Positions 1 to 6,434 of a DNA stretch of 12,791 nt are shown piece after piece (within the stretch, counting starts at the first letter, position 1; the number at the start of each line of letters is the position of its first letter). Where the stretch lies: the NCBI GenBank assembly GCA_902495025.1, contig CABUWB010000029.1:1-12791 (forward strand), given 5' to 3'. The notes beneath the pieces are model-generated. The model had not been told where the DNA came from. It did no database searches and saw only the letters and a list, made by a program, of their open reading frames with translations. The DNA comes from an uncultured Eubacteriales bacterium (lineage in GTDB: Bacteria; Bacillota; Clostridia; Lachnospirales; CAG-274). The translations under genes and the position numbers were made by a program.

Positions 1-282
1 ACTCACCGTATTTGTTGTAATAATCTTGTTTTCGGCAACTCCAACAACATTCACATTAAGTACGCCTCTGCTCCGCAGCAGCTCCCAAGGCACCAAAGCC
101 CTGCCGTCTTTTATTGGTGTGTCATAGGTTTCATCTACCATATTCCACTGCGCCGTTTTTTCAAGTCCGTCCCAGTCGCTGTCAAAAGTAAAGTCCGCCT
201 CAGGATACTCCTGCGCATACTGCACAAGCTTATCAGTGTCTGCCCTTTTTATTGTTTGCCCTGTTATTATAAACTTAAGCAC
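1..282 (-). CDS. Phage minor structural / tail-associated protein, N-terminal 94 residues (partial)
   Basis: An open frame of 94 codons runs off the left edge of the window. The GTG start at 282-280 is forced, because the codon just upstream in frame is a TAA stop. A GGGGG ribosome site lies 7 bases before it. The protein begins MLKFIITGQTIKRADTDKLV and carries the pattern FTFDSDWDGLEKTAQW (about residues 35-50) followed by VPWELL. From memory, this matches a small family common in Clostridia prophages (consensus like F.F...W.g..kTAvF and VPwEvi), usually found near tail or baseplate genes; its molecular role is not known to me. The gene is separated from the head operon by two terminators and a repeat-rich segment, so it is probably controlled separately. 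That it is phage structural is an inference from family memory; that it is a real gene is well supported. Confidence 0.7.
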   Translation of the reverse strand, partial: MLKFIITGQTIKRADTDKLVQYAQEYPEADFTFDSDWDGLEKTAQWNMVDETYDTPIKDGRALVPWELLRSRGVLNVNVVGVAENKIITTNTVS

Positions 283-306
283 TTAAATACCCCCTTTCAT
301 TGCACT

Positions 307-333
307 AAAAAAGCCCTTGTATCAAGGACCTTA
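307..333 (-). terminator. Intrinsic terminator or attenuator before the leftmost gene
   Basis: Read on the minus strand, GTCCTTG and CAAGGGC form a 7-bp stem (one G-U pair) with an ATA loop. It can extend outward by AAG/TTT pairs and is followed at once by six T (312 to 307). The hairpin ends only 24 bases before the GTG start of the partial gene. There is no room for a promoter between them, so any transcript of that gene must cross this hairpin. It may therefore act as an attenuator. Confidence 0.75.
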
Positions 334-351
334 ACGTAAAAAAATATTATT

Positions 352-380
352 TTTATAAGTAGAATTCGAATAAAATTAAA
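352..380 (-). promoter_or_regulatory. Candidate promoter A upstream of the leftmost gene
   Basis: On the minus strand, a TTTAAT box (380-375) lies 17 bases before a TATAAA box (357-352), giving a predicted start near 345. The -35 box is poor (3 of 6 consensus bases). The spacer contains one copy of the 13-bp motif and the -35 box overlaps another, as expected for a repressor- or activator-controlled promoter. This is a pattern call only. Confidence 0.3.
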
Positions 381-438
381 TTTATGCGAATTTTAAAAGA
401 AATTTAGAATAATGTTCGCATAAAATTCGTGTAAAATT
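365..438. repeat. Four copies of a 13-bp motif, TTCGNNTAAAATT (operator-like array)
   Basis: Exact plus-strand copies of TTCGNNTAAAATT lie at 365-377, 415-427 and 426-438; the last two overlap by two bases, an 11-bp step. A minus-strand copy with one mismatch lies at 378-390. As a result TTTATGCGAA (381-390) and TTCGCATAAA (415-424) form a perfect 10-bp inverted repeat with a 24-base spacer. The array fills the non-coding stretch between two terminators and covers both candidate promoters. Closely phased, mixed-orientation copies suggest binding sites for a phage regulator. No regulator is identified in the window. Confidence 0.55.
406..435 (-). promoter_or_regulatory. Candidate promoter B upstream of the leftmost gene
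   Basis: On the minus strand, a TTTACA box (435-430) lies 18 bases before a TATTCT box (411-406). The -35 box is good (5 of 6) and the -10 box is moderate (4 of 6). The 13-bp motif copies at 415-427 and 426-438 cover the spacer and the -35 box. It lies between the two terminators, so it could supply the transcript for the partial gene. Confidence 0.3.
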
Positions 439-454
439 CTTTTAATTTTGCAAT

Positions 455-490
455 AAAAAAGCACCTCTGAATTTAATCAAAAGTGCTTTT
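455..490 (-). terminator. Strong intrinsic terminator ending the head operon
   Basis: On the minus strand, AAAAGCACTTTTGA and TCAGAGGTGCTTTT pair as a 14-bp stem with two T-G wobble pairs and a TTAAAT loop. The 3' arm runs into a six-T tract (460-455). The wobbles pair only in the minus-strand RNA, which supports that direction. It starts 8 bases after the stop of the 52-codon gene, so it marks the end of the terminase-portal-MuF transcript. Confidence 0.85.
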
Positions 491-497
491 AAACACA

Positions 498-656
498 TTA
501 TACCGTAGCTAACTCTCTTTCACGCCTAAGACGGTCACGCTCTTTTCTGGCTTCTGCCTCAAGACGGACAATTTCAGCCCTTCTTTCTTCTTCCGACATA
601 TTTATATATTTTGTATAATCTCTTGGTCTGTCATCTTCAAAATATTCCTCTTTCAT
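498..656 (-). CDS. Small charged phage protein of 52 aa, coupled to MuF
   Basis: The ATG at 656 follows directly on the TAA stop of the MuF gene, with a GGGAGGTGG ribosome site inside the end of MuF, so the two are translationally coupled. The 52-residue product begins MKEEYFEDDRPRDYTKYINM. It has an acidic N-terminus and a C-terminal half (about residues 21-49) very rich in Glu and Arg, which predicts one long charged helix. It has no membrane segment, signal peptide or Cys. I do not recognise a family. Its position right after a MuF with a toxin-like tail allows an immunity or chaperone role, but small head-associated proteins are also common here, so no function is assigned. It is the last gene before the terminator at 455-490. 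Confidence 0.7.
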   Translation of the reverse strand: MKEEYFEDDRPRDYTKYINMSEEERRAEIVRLEAEARKERDRLRRERELATV

Positions 657-2297
657 TTATTCCACCTCCCAAAAATCAATATCATAAGATGTACTTAATA
701 TTTTAAGCGTTTTTATCTGTGCTTCAAACTCTGTTAAACCTTCATTAATAAACTGACCTACATATATATCATACAATTTTGCTTCTATCTTTTGATTTGA
801 ATAATAGCAGAAAACCCTTCCGTTATGACAAATTACCATACCCAACCTATATTTATGATTATATGCCGAATTAAAATCGGCAATGCTCGGAGGCATACTA
901 TTAGGGTGTGAGTGTAATGTTATAAGATTATCTTTCCCTTTTATTGCCTTTTTGATAGAATCAGTATAGTATATCATGCCTTCCGTTTTTTCGTCTAAAG
1001 CACTCAAGACAATATTTCCCGTATCTCCATCAACCCAGTACATATCTTCCAGCATTGTACCGCTTCTATGCTCCAACACTTCCTTTGCTTTGGAATACAG
1101 AACACGATTTACCTTTTTATTATCTGTAATTTTATCAAATTTATTACGATATTCTCCACTATTTATATATGTGCTGTTTATAAGTGTATTCTTATTGCGA
1201 CCGTATCTTTGGTATTCTAACGACATAATGTTCTCCTCTGATTTCATTATATCATTTCCGTCGGAATTGTCAACGTATTTCTCCTTCCACTCCTCAAAGG
1301 TCATATTGTCAACATACTCCGTTTTACCGTCCTGACCTCTAGTGGCTCTCTTTTCGTCCTCGGTAAATTCACCATCAAAATATGGTATGGTAGTGCCTCT
1401 GCAGCGTGGGTGAAACGGCGGTGCATTAACGCCTGCCTGCATACTTTTTACAGGATAATGTTTGCCGTCATAACTGCCGCACACTTCGCAGGTAGTGCTG
1501 TCAAGCGTTTCCAGTATTTCATATTCCTCAACATCAAGCTGTGCATAGCAATCCGTCTGCCCTTTTGTGGCAAAATAAGCACTCTCTGTTAATACAAGTG
1601 TTTGCACCGAGCTTTTATCCGCTTTCATTGTCTTTGCAATATTGGCAGATAATTTATCGGGACTTTCACCTGTGGTTAATGCCCTTACAAACTCATTATT
1701 TAGCGTGTTGATTAGCTTTTGCTTATTATCCCATATCCGCTCTGAAAAGTTTTTGCCATCCACCGTCCAAGCTTTATTCAAAATCTGATTAAGCTTGTTT
1801 TCATCAATCCTGTCAAAGTATGTTTCAATGCCTGTCCTGCAAAAATGCTCATAGCCTGTACCATACAAAGTGCCCTTGTAGGCATTTCCCGTCAGCTCTC
1901 TTACGCTCTGTTCTCTGCCGCCGTAAAGCTGTTCAATCTGCTGCCTTGCCTGCAGCTTCAATGCTTCAAGCCTTGATATATGCGCCCTTGCGGAGGCGTT
2001 TTCAAGCTCCTTCATCCACCTGCCGTCAAGAGCATTTTCCTTGCCATACTTTATGTACTCCTGCACGTCCCATTTAAGCTCCGCAAGCTCCTTATTATTC
2101 AAAATACGTTGTGCCGTAACAATATCAATACCGTTATTATCAGCAAAGCGCTGATACCATACGGCTATCTGCTTTTCAAGCTCCTTTATTGCCGCTGTGT
2201 AGCCTTTTTCAATTTCAGCAGTGTAATCCTCCGCCTTATCCATAAAGCTGTTCTGTAAGTCCTCCTGCCGTTTAATCCAGTAGTCCTTATTCGGCAT
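657..2297 (-). CDS. MuF / SPP1 gp7-type minor head protein with C-terminal JAB (JAMM) metalloprotease-like domain
   Basis: Minor capsid protein of the MuF family (546 aa from the ATG at 2297), expected inside the head near the portal. The N-terminal half is largely helical. The family signature is clear: TCEVC (Cys270, Cys273), DGKHYP, then NAPPFHPRCRGTTIP (His296, Cys299), the usual zinc-binding end of MuF domains. Some 235 further residues follow. After a variable linker these contain GTMLED (Glu417 nearby) and LHSHPNSMPPSIADFN, in which His462, His464, Ser471 and Asp474 fit the JAMM motif HxHP...SxxD of JAB/MPN isopeptidases. MuF proteins with exchangeable C-terminal toxin domains are a known polymorphic-toxin class, and JAB domains occur among them as peptidase or processing modules; whether this one is a toxin is inference. 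The start overlaps the portal stop by 11 bases. A GTG at 2309 is possible, but the ATG is better placed after AAAGGGTGGTGGAG. Confidence 0.9.
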   Translation of the reverse strand: MPNKDYWIKRQEDLQNSFMDKAEDYTAEIEKGYTAAIKELEKQIAVWYQRFADNNGIDIVTAQRILNNKELAELKWDVQEYIKYGKENALDGRWMKELENASARAHISRLEALKLQARQQIEQLYGGREQSVRELTGNAYKGTLYGTGYEHFCRTGIETYFDRIDENKLNQILNKAWTVDGKNFSERIWDNKQKLINTLNNEFVRALTTGESPDKLSANIAKTMKADKSSVQTLVLTESAYFATKGQTDCYAQLDVEEYEILETLDSTTCEVCGSYDGKHYPVKSMQAGVNAPPFHPRCRGTTIPYFDGEFTEDEKRATRGQDGKTEYVDNMTFEEWKEKYVDNSDGNDIMKSEENIMSLEYQRYGRNKNTLINSTYINSGEYRNKFDKITDNKKVNRVLYSKAKEVLEHRSGTMLEDMYWVDGDTGNIVLSALDEKTEGMIYYTDSIKKAIKGKDNLITLHSHPNSMPPSIADFNSAYNHKYRLGMVICHNGRVFCYYSNQKIEAKLYDIYVGQFINEGLTEFEAQIKTLKILSTSYDIDFWEVE

Positions 2298-3729
2298 TAT
2301 CTCCACCACCCTTTAAAGTATGGTCGTATGTGTCGCTGTTCTGCTTTGCAAGGCGCTCCATTTCCTTTTGTACATCACCAAGCCAAGGGTGCTGTGCAAG
2401 TATGGTTTCATCACTTAACAAGCCCCTGCTCTTAAGGCAGTTGTCAATTACCTCACCTTCATTAATCAGCATATCCCTGTTAAATATAAACTCGGCATTT
2501 TCGCCCTTGTAGCTTCCCTTACCTGTATCGACAAGATAAATGTTGATAAGTTCAAGAAGCTGTTCAAGTGCTGCCTGAAACTCCGTTTCAATTTCATTTG
2601 CGTCAAGGTCAATATCGCTGTACATGCTCTGTATATTCATCTGATTGGGATTTCCGCTTAGTCTGTCGTCCTTTGCGTCATATCCCATGCCGTTTTCAAT
2701 AATAGCCTTTTTGAACAGGTCAATTATTGCCTTGTAATTATCGGCATTAACCTGAATATTCAGCGTTTCCACACCGCCCTGTGAGCCGTCCACCGTCTTT
2801 ACCTTAACCGCACCATAGGTGGCTAAGTTCTGCCTGAACTGCCCCAAATTCTCACCGTCATAATTTTTAATTACAAGTATGGTGTTTCTGACATTTTCCT
2901 CCATGCAGTCCTGAAAATTACTTAAAAGCACATTTAAACCGTCCTGCAGGCTCTTGACCTTGTTTATAAGTGGTGTTTCACTGCCGTTATATTTAAAGGG
3001 TATAAGCGGAATTTTCTCCCACTGCGTAACACCTGTGCCTGTCGAATAAGGCTTGAAATTATCCTCGTCACCTTTATTAAGGACAGGTTTAAGTTTACCG
3101 CCCGACAGCTCATATATGTATACACCGTCCTTTTTATAAAGCTCAACCATATTTCTTGCAACAGGTCTTTTGCCCTCATACTCAGTAACGCTGTAAAGCC
3201 TTGCGGCACAATCAAGCTGTGTATGCTCCCTGTCTGCCCAGAATGGCAGCAGCTCATAACCGGGTATAAGCTTAAATTTGAGCATATCCTCACTGCGGTA
3301 AACATACAGCCACGAAACAGCGCCGTTCAGGCTCTCCCTCAGAACATTTTTCATGAGGCGCATAAAGCCTTTATTAAAAATCTCCCCGAGCAGCTGTCCG
3401 TATCTTTTGTTGTCGGTGCGTATTGTAACAGGCTTGCCAAGCAGATAATTGGTCTTTTGGTTTACAAGTGTAGCATACCTGTTGTCAATTACCCTGCTGT
3501 TTGGCAGATTGTCAATTATAACACGTCTGCCGCCCTCGCCTATTGCGGTACGCTTTTTGTGCAGTATATCGTGTTTACCTATATAATAATTATAACCGCA
3601 AATCAGACTTAATCTGTGAGGGGAGTTTAACCACTGCTGTATCTCCCTCGCAAAAAATTCCTCATCGGATATATGCTCTGCACCCCGCCATATTCTGTTT
3701 ATAATTTCCTTTGTCCTGTCTATCAGCAT
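2287..3729 (-). CDS. Portal protein, SPP1 gp6 type
   Basis: Subunit of the ring at the unique capsid vertex through which DNA is packaged and ejected. At 480 aa it has the usual length for SPP1 gp6-like portals. It shows the N-terminal region with VNQKTNYLLGKP (about 89-100), the KIPLIPFKYN wing segment (about 239-248), the long helical stem region with NENGMGYDAKDDRL-like sequence (about 345-357), SGNPNQMNIQSMYSDIDLDA (about 358-377), and a C-terminal crown with ETILAQHPWLGD (about 441-452). The ATG at 3729 follows a good GGAGTGGAAAT ribosome site 11 bases after the terminase stop. Its end overlaps the MuF start. The order large terminase, portal, MuF is the classic packaging and head order. 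Confidence 0.93.
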   Translation of the reverse strand: MLIDRTKEIINRIWRGAEHISDEEFFAREIQQWLNSPHRLSLICGYNYYIGKHDILHKKRTAIGEGGRRVIIDNLPNSRVIDNRYATLVNQKTNYLLGKPVTIRTDNKRYGQLLGEIFNKGFMRLMKNVLRESLNGAVSWLYVYRSEDMLKFKLIPGYELLPFWADREHTQLDCAARLYSVTEYEGKRPVARNMVELYKKDGVYIYELSGGKLKPVLNKGDEDNFKPYSTGTGVTQWEKIPLIPFKYNGSETPLINKVKSLQDGLNVLLSNFQDCMEENVRNTILVIKNYDGENLGQFRQNLATYGAVKVKTVDGSQGGVETLNIQVNADNYKAIIDLFKKAIIENGMGYDAKDDRLSGNPNQMNIQSMYSDIDLDANEIETEFQAALEQLLELINIYLVDTGKGSYKGENAEFIFNRDMLINEGEVIDNCLKSRGLLSDETILAQHPWLGDVQKEMERLAKQNSDTYDHTLKGGGDNAE

Positions 3730-3740
3730 ATTTCCACTCC

Positions 3741-4988
3741 TTATTCAAAGCTGAATGTATCTCCCCTGCCTAAAGTCTCCATTGCATACCTCATAGCGTC
3801 CATAAGGTGATTGTGTTCATCAACAGGTCTGTTTATTGTACTGCCCTGCTTGTCCTTATCCCATGCGTACTGACTTATCTCATCAGTAAAATTTTTGCAT
3901 ACGGGATTTATGATAATCTCATAGTCCCGTATAAGGTCAATACCGTTTAAAATACTGTCCCTGCCCTTGCGTGCCGCCCTTATGTGAGATATGCCAAGCT
4001 CACGCAGGCGGTCAATTGACTTAGGCTCTGCACAGTCAGCTCTTATTTTTTCCTTACGATAGCCTTTGGTAATTATAAGCTCCGCAATGCGTTCATTGGA
4101 TAACCCTCTTGCATACATTTCATCAAACACATACAGCTTTTTATTAACTGTGTCTGCCATACCGCAGAATAACGCTGTAGGGTCATTTGTGTAACCAAAA
4201 TCTAAGCCAAATACCGATTGTATACCCGGTATCTCCTTGATTTTGTTCAAGTCGAAATCCTTATCCTCCCGCCAGTTTTCGTATACAAGACCGTCCGTAA
4301 TTCCCCAGTCGCCCAAACCCGCAACCTGATAACGGCGAGTATTGTTCTTTTTCATCTGCTCAAAAACTCTTATGTCAGCCTCGTCAAGCCACTCATTACA
4401 CATATAGTTTGTAGTTTTGGCAAGAATATCGGGGCTTTCAGTATCAAAGAAACGTCTTTTAATCCAGTGTTTATCACTCCATGGGTTGAGAGTAAGGGTA
4501 ATCTGCTTAAACAGCCCCTCTGGTACCTCGCCTCTTATACTCTCGTCAAGCATATCAAAGTCAGCCTCCGAGCTTATCTCGTAAGCCTCCTCAATCCATA
4601 GCCAGCACAGGCAGCCTGCGTCAACGGTAATAGATGTAATTTTGAGTGGGTCGTCAAGACCTCTGAATAAAATTTTCTGTCCCGTTGGCTTGTACGTAAT
4701 TTCAAGGGGCGAGAGCTTGCAATCAAAAAGACTATCCACGTCAAAGCGGTGAATAGCCCATTTTAAATCTGTGTAGCAGCTGTCTTTTAACGTACCAAAT
4801 ACCTTGCGTACAACCAGCAGATTTGCCTGCGGATATTTCATAATGCGGTAAATAAGGTTAAGGGCAGTTGTCTTGCTTTTTTTACTGGCACGGCTTCCCT
4901 TGCAGACCCTGTAACGCCCCTTGAAATTCCAGTAATCCTTGTAGCCTTTGCCTATGATGTCGGGAAGGTAAATGCGCTTGTCAGTCAT
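3741..4988 (-). CDS. Terminase large subunit, PBSX family (ATPase and nuclease)
   Basis: DNA-packaging motor of 415 aa. The N-terminal ATPase has a P-loop at about 31-40 reading KGSRASKKSKTT, where the usual Gly-Lys pair is replaced by KKSK, and a Walker B segment CWLWIEEA (about 128-135) with the catalytic Glu. TLTLNPWSDKHW (about 165-176) is the coupling region. The C-terminal RNase H-like nuclease shows GLDFGYTNDPTA (Asp near 263), DCAEPKSI (Asp near 318) and HNHLMDAMRYA (Asp near 397), the three acidic positions that bind metal in this family. The ATG at 4988 overlaps the preceding stop by 8 bases and follows GGTGAGG. A GTG at 4997 in the same frame lacks a ribosome site. Both ATPase and nuclease signatures are present, so it looks complete. 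Confidence 0.93.
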   Translation of the reverse strand: MTDKRIYLPDIIGKGYKDYWNFKGRYRVCKGSRASKKSKTTALNLIYRIMKYPQANLLVVRKVFGTLKDSCYTDLKWAIHRFDVDSLFDCKLSPLEITYKPTGQKILFRGLDDPLKITSITVDAGCLCWLWIEEAYEISSEADFDMLDESIRGEVPEGLFKQITLTLNPWSDKHWIKRRFFDTESPDILAKTTNYMCNEWLDEADIRVFEQMKKNNTRRYQVAGLGDWGITDGLVYENWREDKDFDLNKIKEIPGIQSVFGLDFGYTNDPTALFCGMADTVNKKLYVFDEMYARGLSNERIAELIITKGYRKEKIRADCAEPKSIDRLRELGISHIRAARKGRDSILNGIDLIRDYEIIINPVCKNFTDEISQYAWDKDKQGSTINRPVDEHNHLMDAMRYAMETLGRGDTFSFE

Positions 4989-5346
4989 CAGCCTCACCGT
5001 CAGCTAAATATCTATCATATATTTCAAGCAGTCCCTGCCTTTGCAGCCTAAAAAGCTGACGTTCACTGGAATATACTTTTATACTTGTCTGCGGTATGTT
5101 ATTACCCTCGGCGTACCTCAGATAGAGTACCCTCGAGCAATCACCATCAAGCGACATTATTCTGTCAATTATCGTCTGCCGCCTTGCAACAAGCTCATCA
5201 ATTTCCTTCTGCAGTTCATGGGCGTTATTACCCGAATGAGAATTGCACCACCGTAAATTTCTGTGCAGCACTCCTATTTTGCGGTTGTAGCCTATTATTT
5301 TTAAGAGATATGCCTTTGCTGCCTTTATTTTTTCTTTATCACTCAT
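4981..5346 (-). CDS. Sigma-region-4-like phage regulator between the terminase subunits (DUF1492-like)
   Basis: A 121-aa protein beginning MSDKEKIKAAKAYLLKII. It has a helical N-terminal half, then ELQKEIDELVARRQTIIDRI (about 44-63), SRVLYLRYAEGNN (about 71-83) and a helix-turn-helix-like end, VYSSERQLFRLQRQGLLEIY (about 91-110). The layout (id..L.d...r.vL..RY..g, then a recognition helix with R.l.RL...gL) is that of the small sigma-70 region 4-like proteins of Firmicutes phages (DUF1492 / ArpU-like late regulators). The usual W..IA helix is degraded here to NIPQTSIKV, so DNA binding may be weakened. The ATG at 5346 overlaps the small terminase stop by 8 bases and follows GAGAGGGTGAG. The stop overlaps the large terminase start. 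A longer frame up to 5391 is less likely. The family call is moderate, from pattern only. Confidence 0.65.
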   Translation of the reverse strand: MSDKEKIKAAKAYLLKIIGYNRKIGVLHRNLRWCNSHSGNNAHELQKEIDELVARRQTIIDRIMSLDGDCSRVLYLRYAEGNNIPQTSIKVYSSERQLFRLQRQGLLEIYDRYLADGEADD

Positions 5347-5830
5347 TAAGCTCACCCTCTCCCTCAAAAATAACCTTTGCAACACCGCCAAGCTCTACTT
5401 TATCGGTAAAAAGACTAAAACGCTTGCCCAAAAGCTCCGCAGCCTTGTTTGCATCTGCAAGTCTTGCAGGTATTTCTACAACCTGCGGAGTTTCCTTTTT
5501 TACAGTCTGTTTTCTCGGTGTACCGTTTTCATCAGGAACGTAAGCAGATACTTCCTCCATTGTCGTGACAACTACATTTTCCTTGTATTCCCTGCGCATA
5601 ACAGAGGTAAGATACTCCATGACCTCCTGTGCATCGGCAATCTTCTCAGAGTGCAGCTTCTCAATCTGTTCATCAATGTAAGCCTTAACCTTAACATTTC
5701 TTAACAATCTCGCTGCCGCTGCTGCAGCTGTCTGCTCGGATTTGCAGTTTTTGTATACCGCCATATATGCTCTGGTGGCATTAATGTCAATCAAATATTC
5801 ATCTGCAAATCGTTTCTGTTTTTCCGTCAT
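5339..5830 (-). CDS. Terminase small subunit (Terminase_2 family)
   Basis: DNA-recognition subunit of the packaging terminase, 163 aa. The N-terminus MTEKQKRFADEYLIDINATR, then AYMAVYKNCKSEQTAAAAAA and LLRNVKVKAYIDEQIEKL (about 43-60), is the characteristic helix-turn-helix DNA-binding domain of this family. A region with EVMEYLTSVMRREYKENVVV follows, then a C-terminal segment with ADANKAAELLGKRFSLFTDK (about 125-144), which family knowledge places in oligomerisation and contact with the large subunit. A textbook AAGGAGGTGG ribosome site sits 6 bases before the ATG. Its stop overlaps the next gene by 8 bases. The 137 bases upstream hold a stem-loop and may include the packaging site or late promoter. 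Confidence 0.92.
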   Translation of the reverse strand: MTEKQKRFADEYLIDINATRAYMAVYKNCKSEQTAAAAAARLLRNVKVKAYIDEQIEKLHSEKIADAQEVMEYLTSVMRREYKENVVVTTMEEVSAYVPDENGTPRKQTVKKETPQVVEIPARLADANKAAELLGKRFSLFTDKVELGGVAKVIFEGEGELNE

Positions 5831-5860
5831 AATGCCACCTCCTTAAAAATTTATTGCAGC

Positions 5861-5904
5861 ATAAAAGGCACCACATCAATTAATAAAATGCAGTGCCCTT
5901 TTAT
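5861..5904 (-). other. Long stem-loop in the leader of the small terminase gene
   Basis: On the minus strand, ATAAAAGG-CAC and GTG-CCTTTTAT pair with a single bulged G. The stem continues inward as TGCAT with ATGTG through two G-U pairs, leaving an 11-base AT loop. The wobble pairs exist only in minus-strand RNA, suggesting an RNA element in the leader of the packaging operon. There is no T tract after it, so it is not a standard terminator. It could also be part of a cos or pac site recognised by the small terminase. Confidence 0.45.
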
Positions 5905-5953
5905 GGTGAGGAATCTGTAAATGGAGAACACTCATCTTGTATTCTCATCATAT

Positions 5954-5959
5954 ATTATA
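5954..5959 (-). promoter_or_regulatory. TATAAT -10 box, candidate late promoter for the packaging operon
   Basis: A perfect TATAAT lies 124 bases before the small terminase start, just past the stop of the DUF1492-type regulator. No TTGACA-like -35 box is found at 16 to 18 bases upstream. A consensus -10 without a -35 would suit a promoter that needs an activator, and the gene just upstream codes for such a regulator type. It is short and in AT-rich DNA, so chance is possible. Confidence 0.35.
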
Positions 5960-5967
5960 AAATACTT

Positions 5968-6366
5968 TTAATGGGATTTGTGGGATTTCTTTAAAAAATG
6001 GCGATACTTTTTTGATACTGTTGTTCTCTCCATATGTACCTCTGCCCCTATTTCCTCCCAAGTAAAGCTATTAATATGCCTTAATCTGATAATCAGCCTC
6101 ATTTCCGCATCATCAATGGATGCAATAAATCTTTCAAGCCTGTTTTTCTCAATTTCGGCTTTAGTACACGCCAGATTAAGCAGCATTTTTCTTTCTGACA
6201 ATTCTGTACCCATTACTCCGACAGGGTCACCCACTCCATTTCCAAAAGGCATGCCCGTAATCTGCGGTGACTTGTAATTGCTTGCTTCGAGTTCCTCAAT
6301 CTCACCTTTAAGCCGCATAATTTCAATATTAAGATAATGCAGCTGATTCAGTTCTTTTTCTGTCAT
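5968..6366 (-). CDS. Sigma-70 region 4-like late transcription regulator (DUF1492 type)
   Basis: A 132-aa protein of a family very common just before the terminase in Clostridia prophages. It begins MTEKELNQLHYLNIEIMRLK, a predicted coiled coil (1-27), followed by the conserved KSPQITGMPFGNGVGDPVG (about 32-50), a second helix, then SIDDAEMRLIIRLRHIN (about 83-99). It ends in a helix-turn-helix FTWEEIGAEVHMERTTVSKK (about 101-120) that resembles the -35-binding region 4 of sigma factors. Members are thought to control late genes; that is family knowledge, and the targets here are inferred. The ATG at 6366 has an excellent GGAGGAAGAGT ribosome site; a GTG 42 bases upstream (6408) keeps the frame but is less likely. 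The gene lies just before the TATAAT box and the packaging operon. Confidence 0.85.
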   Translation of the reverse strand: MTEKELNQLHYLNIEIMRLKGEIEELEASNYKSPQITGMPFGNGVGDPVGVMGTELSERKMLLNLACTKAEIEKNRLERFIASIDDAEMRLIIRLRHINSFTWEEIGAEVHMERTTVSKKYRHFLKKSHKSH

Positions 6367-6434
6367 ACTCTTCCTCCACTTTTCCGCATAAAATACATTG
6401 TACTCCACATACTATCCCCGAAAGGACTGATACC

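Noticed and set aside
283..300. Five-codon frame (ATG AAA GGG GGT ATT TAA) ending exactly at the GTG start of the leftmost gene
   Set aside because: It has no ribosome site and its ATG overlaps the ribosome-binding region of the real gene; most likely chance, though translational coupling cannot be excluded.
365..438. CRISPR array or attachment site
   Set aside because: The motif copies are 13 bp with irregular spacing, overlaps and mixed orientation; no spacer structure, integrase or tRNA gene is nearby.
976..2258. Several plus-strand frames of 60-119 codons opposite the MuF gene
   Set aside because: They are antisense shadows with hydrophobic, Cys/Ser/Leu-rich composition typical of reverse-read genes and have no homology signal.
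2964..3305. 113-codon minus-strand frame inside the portal gene
   Set aside because: It lies fully within the well-supported portal gene in another frame and shows no family likeness or ribosome site of its own.
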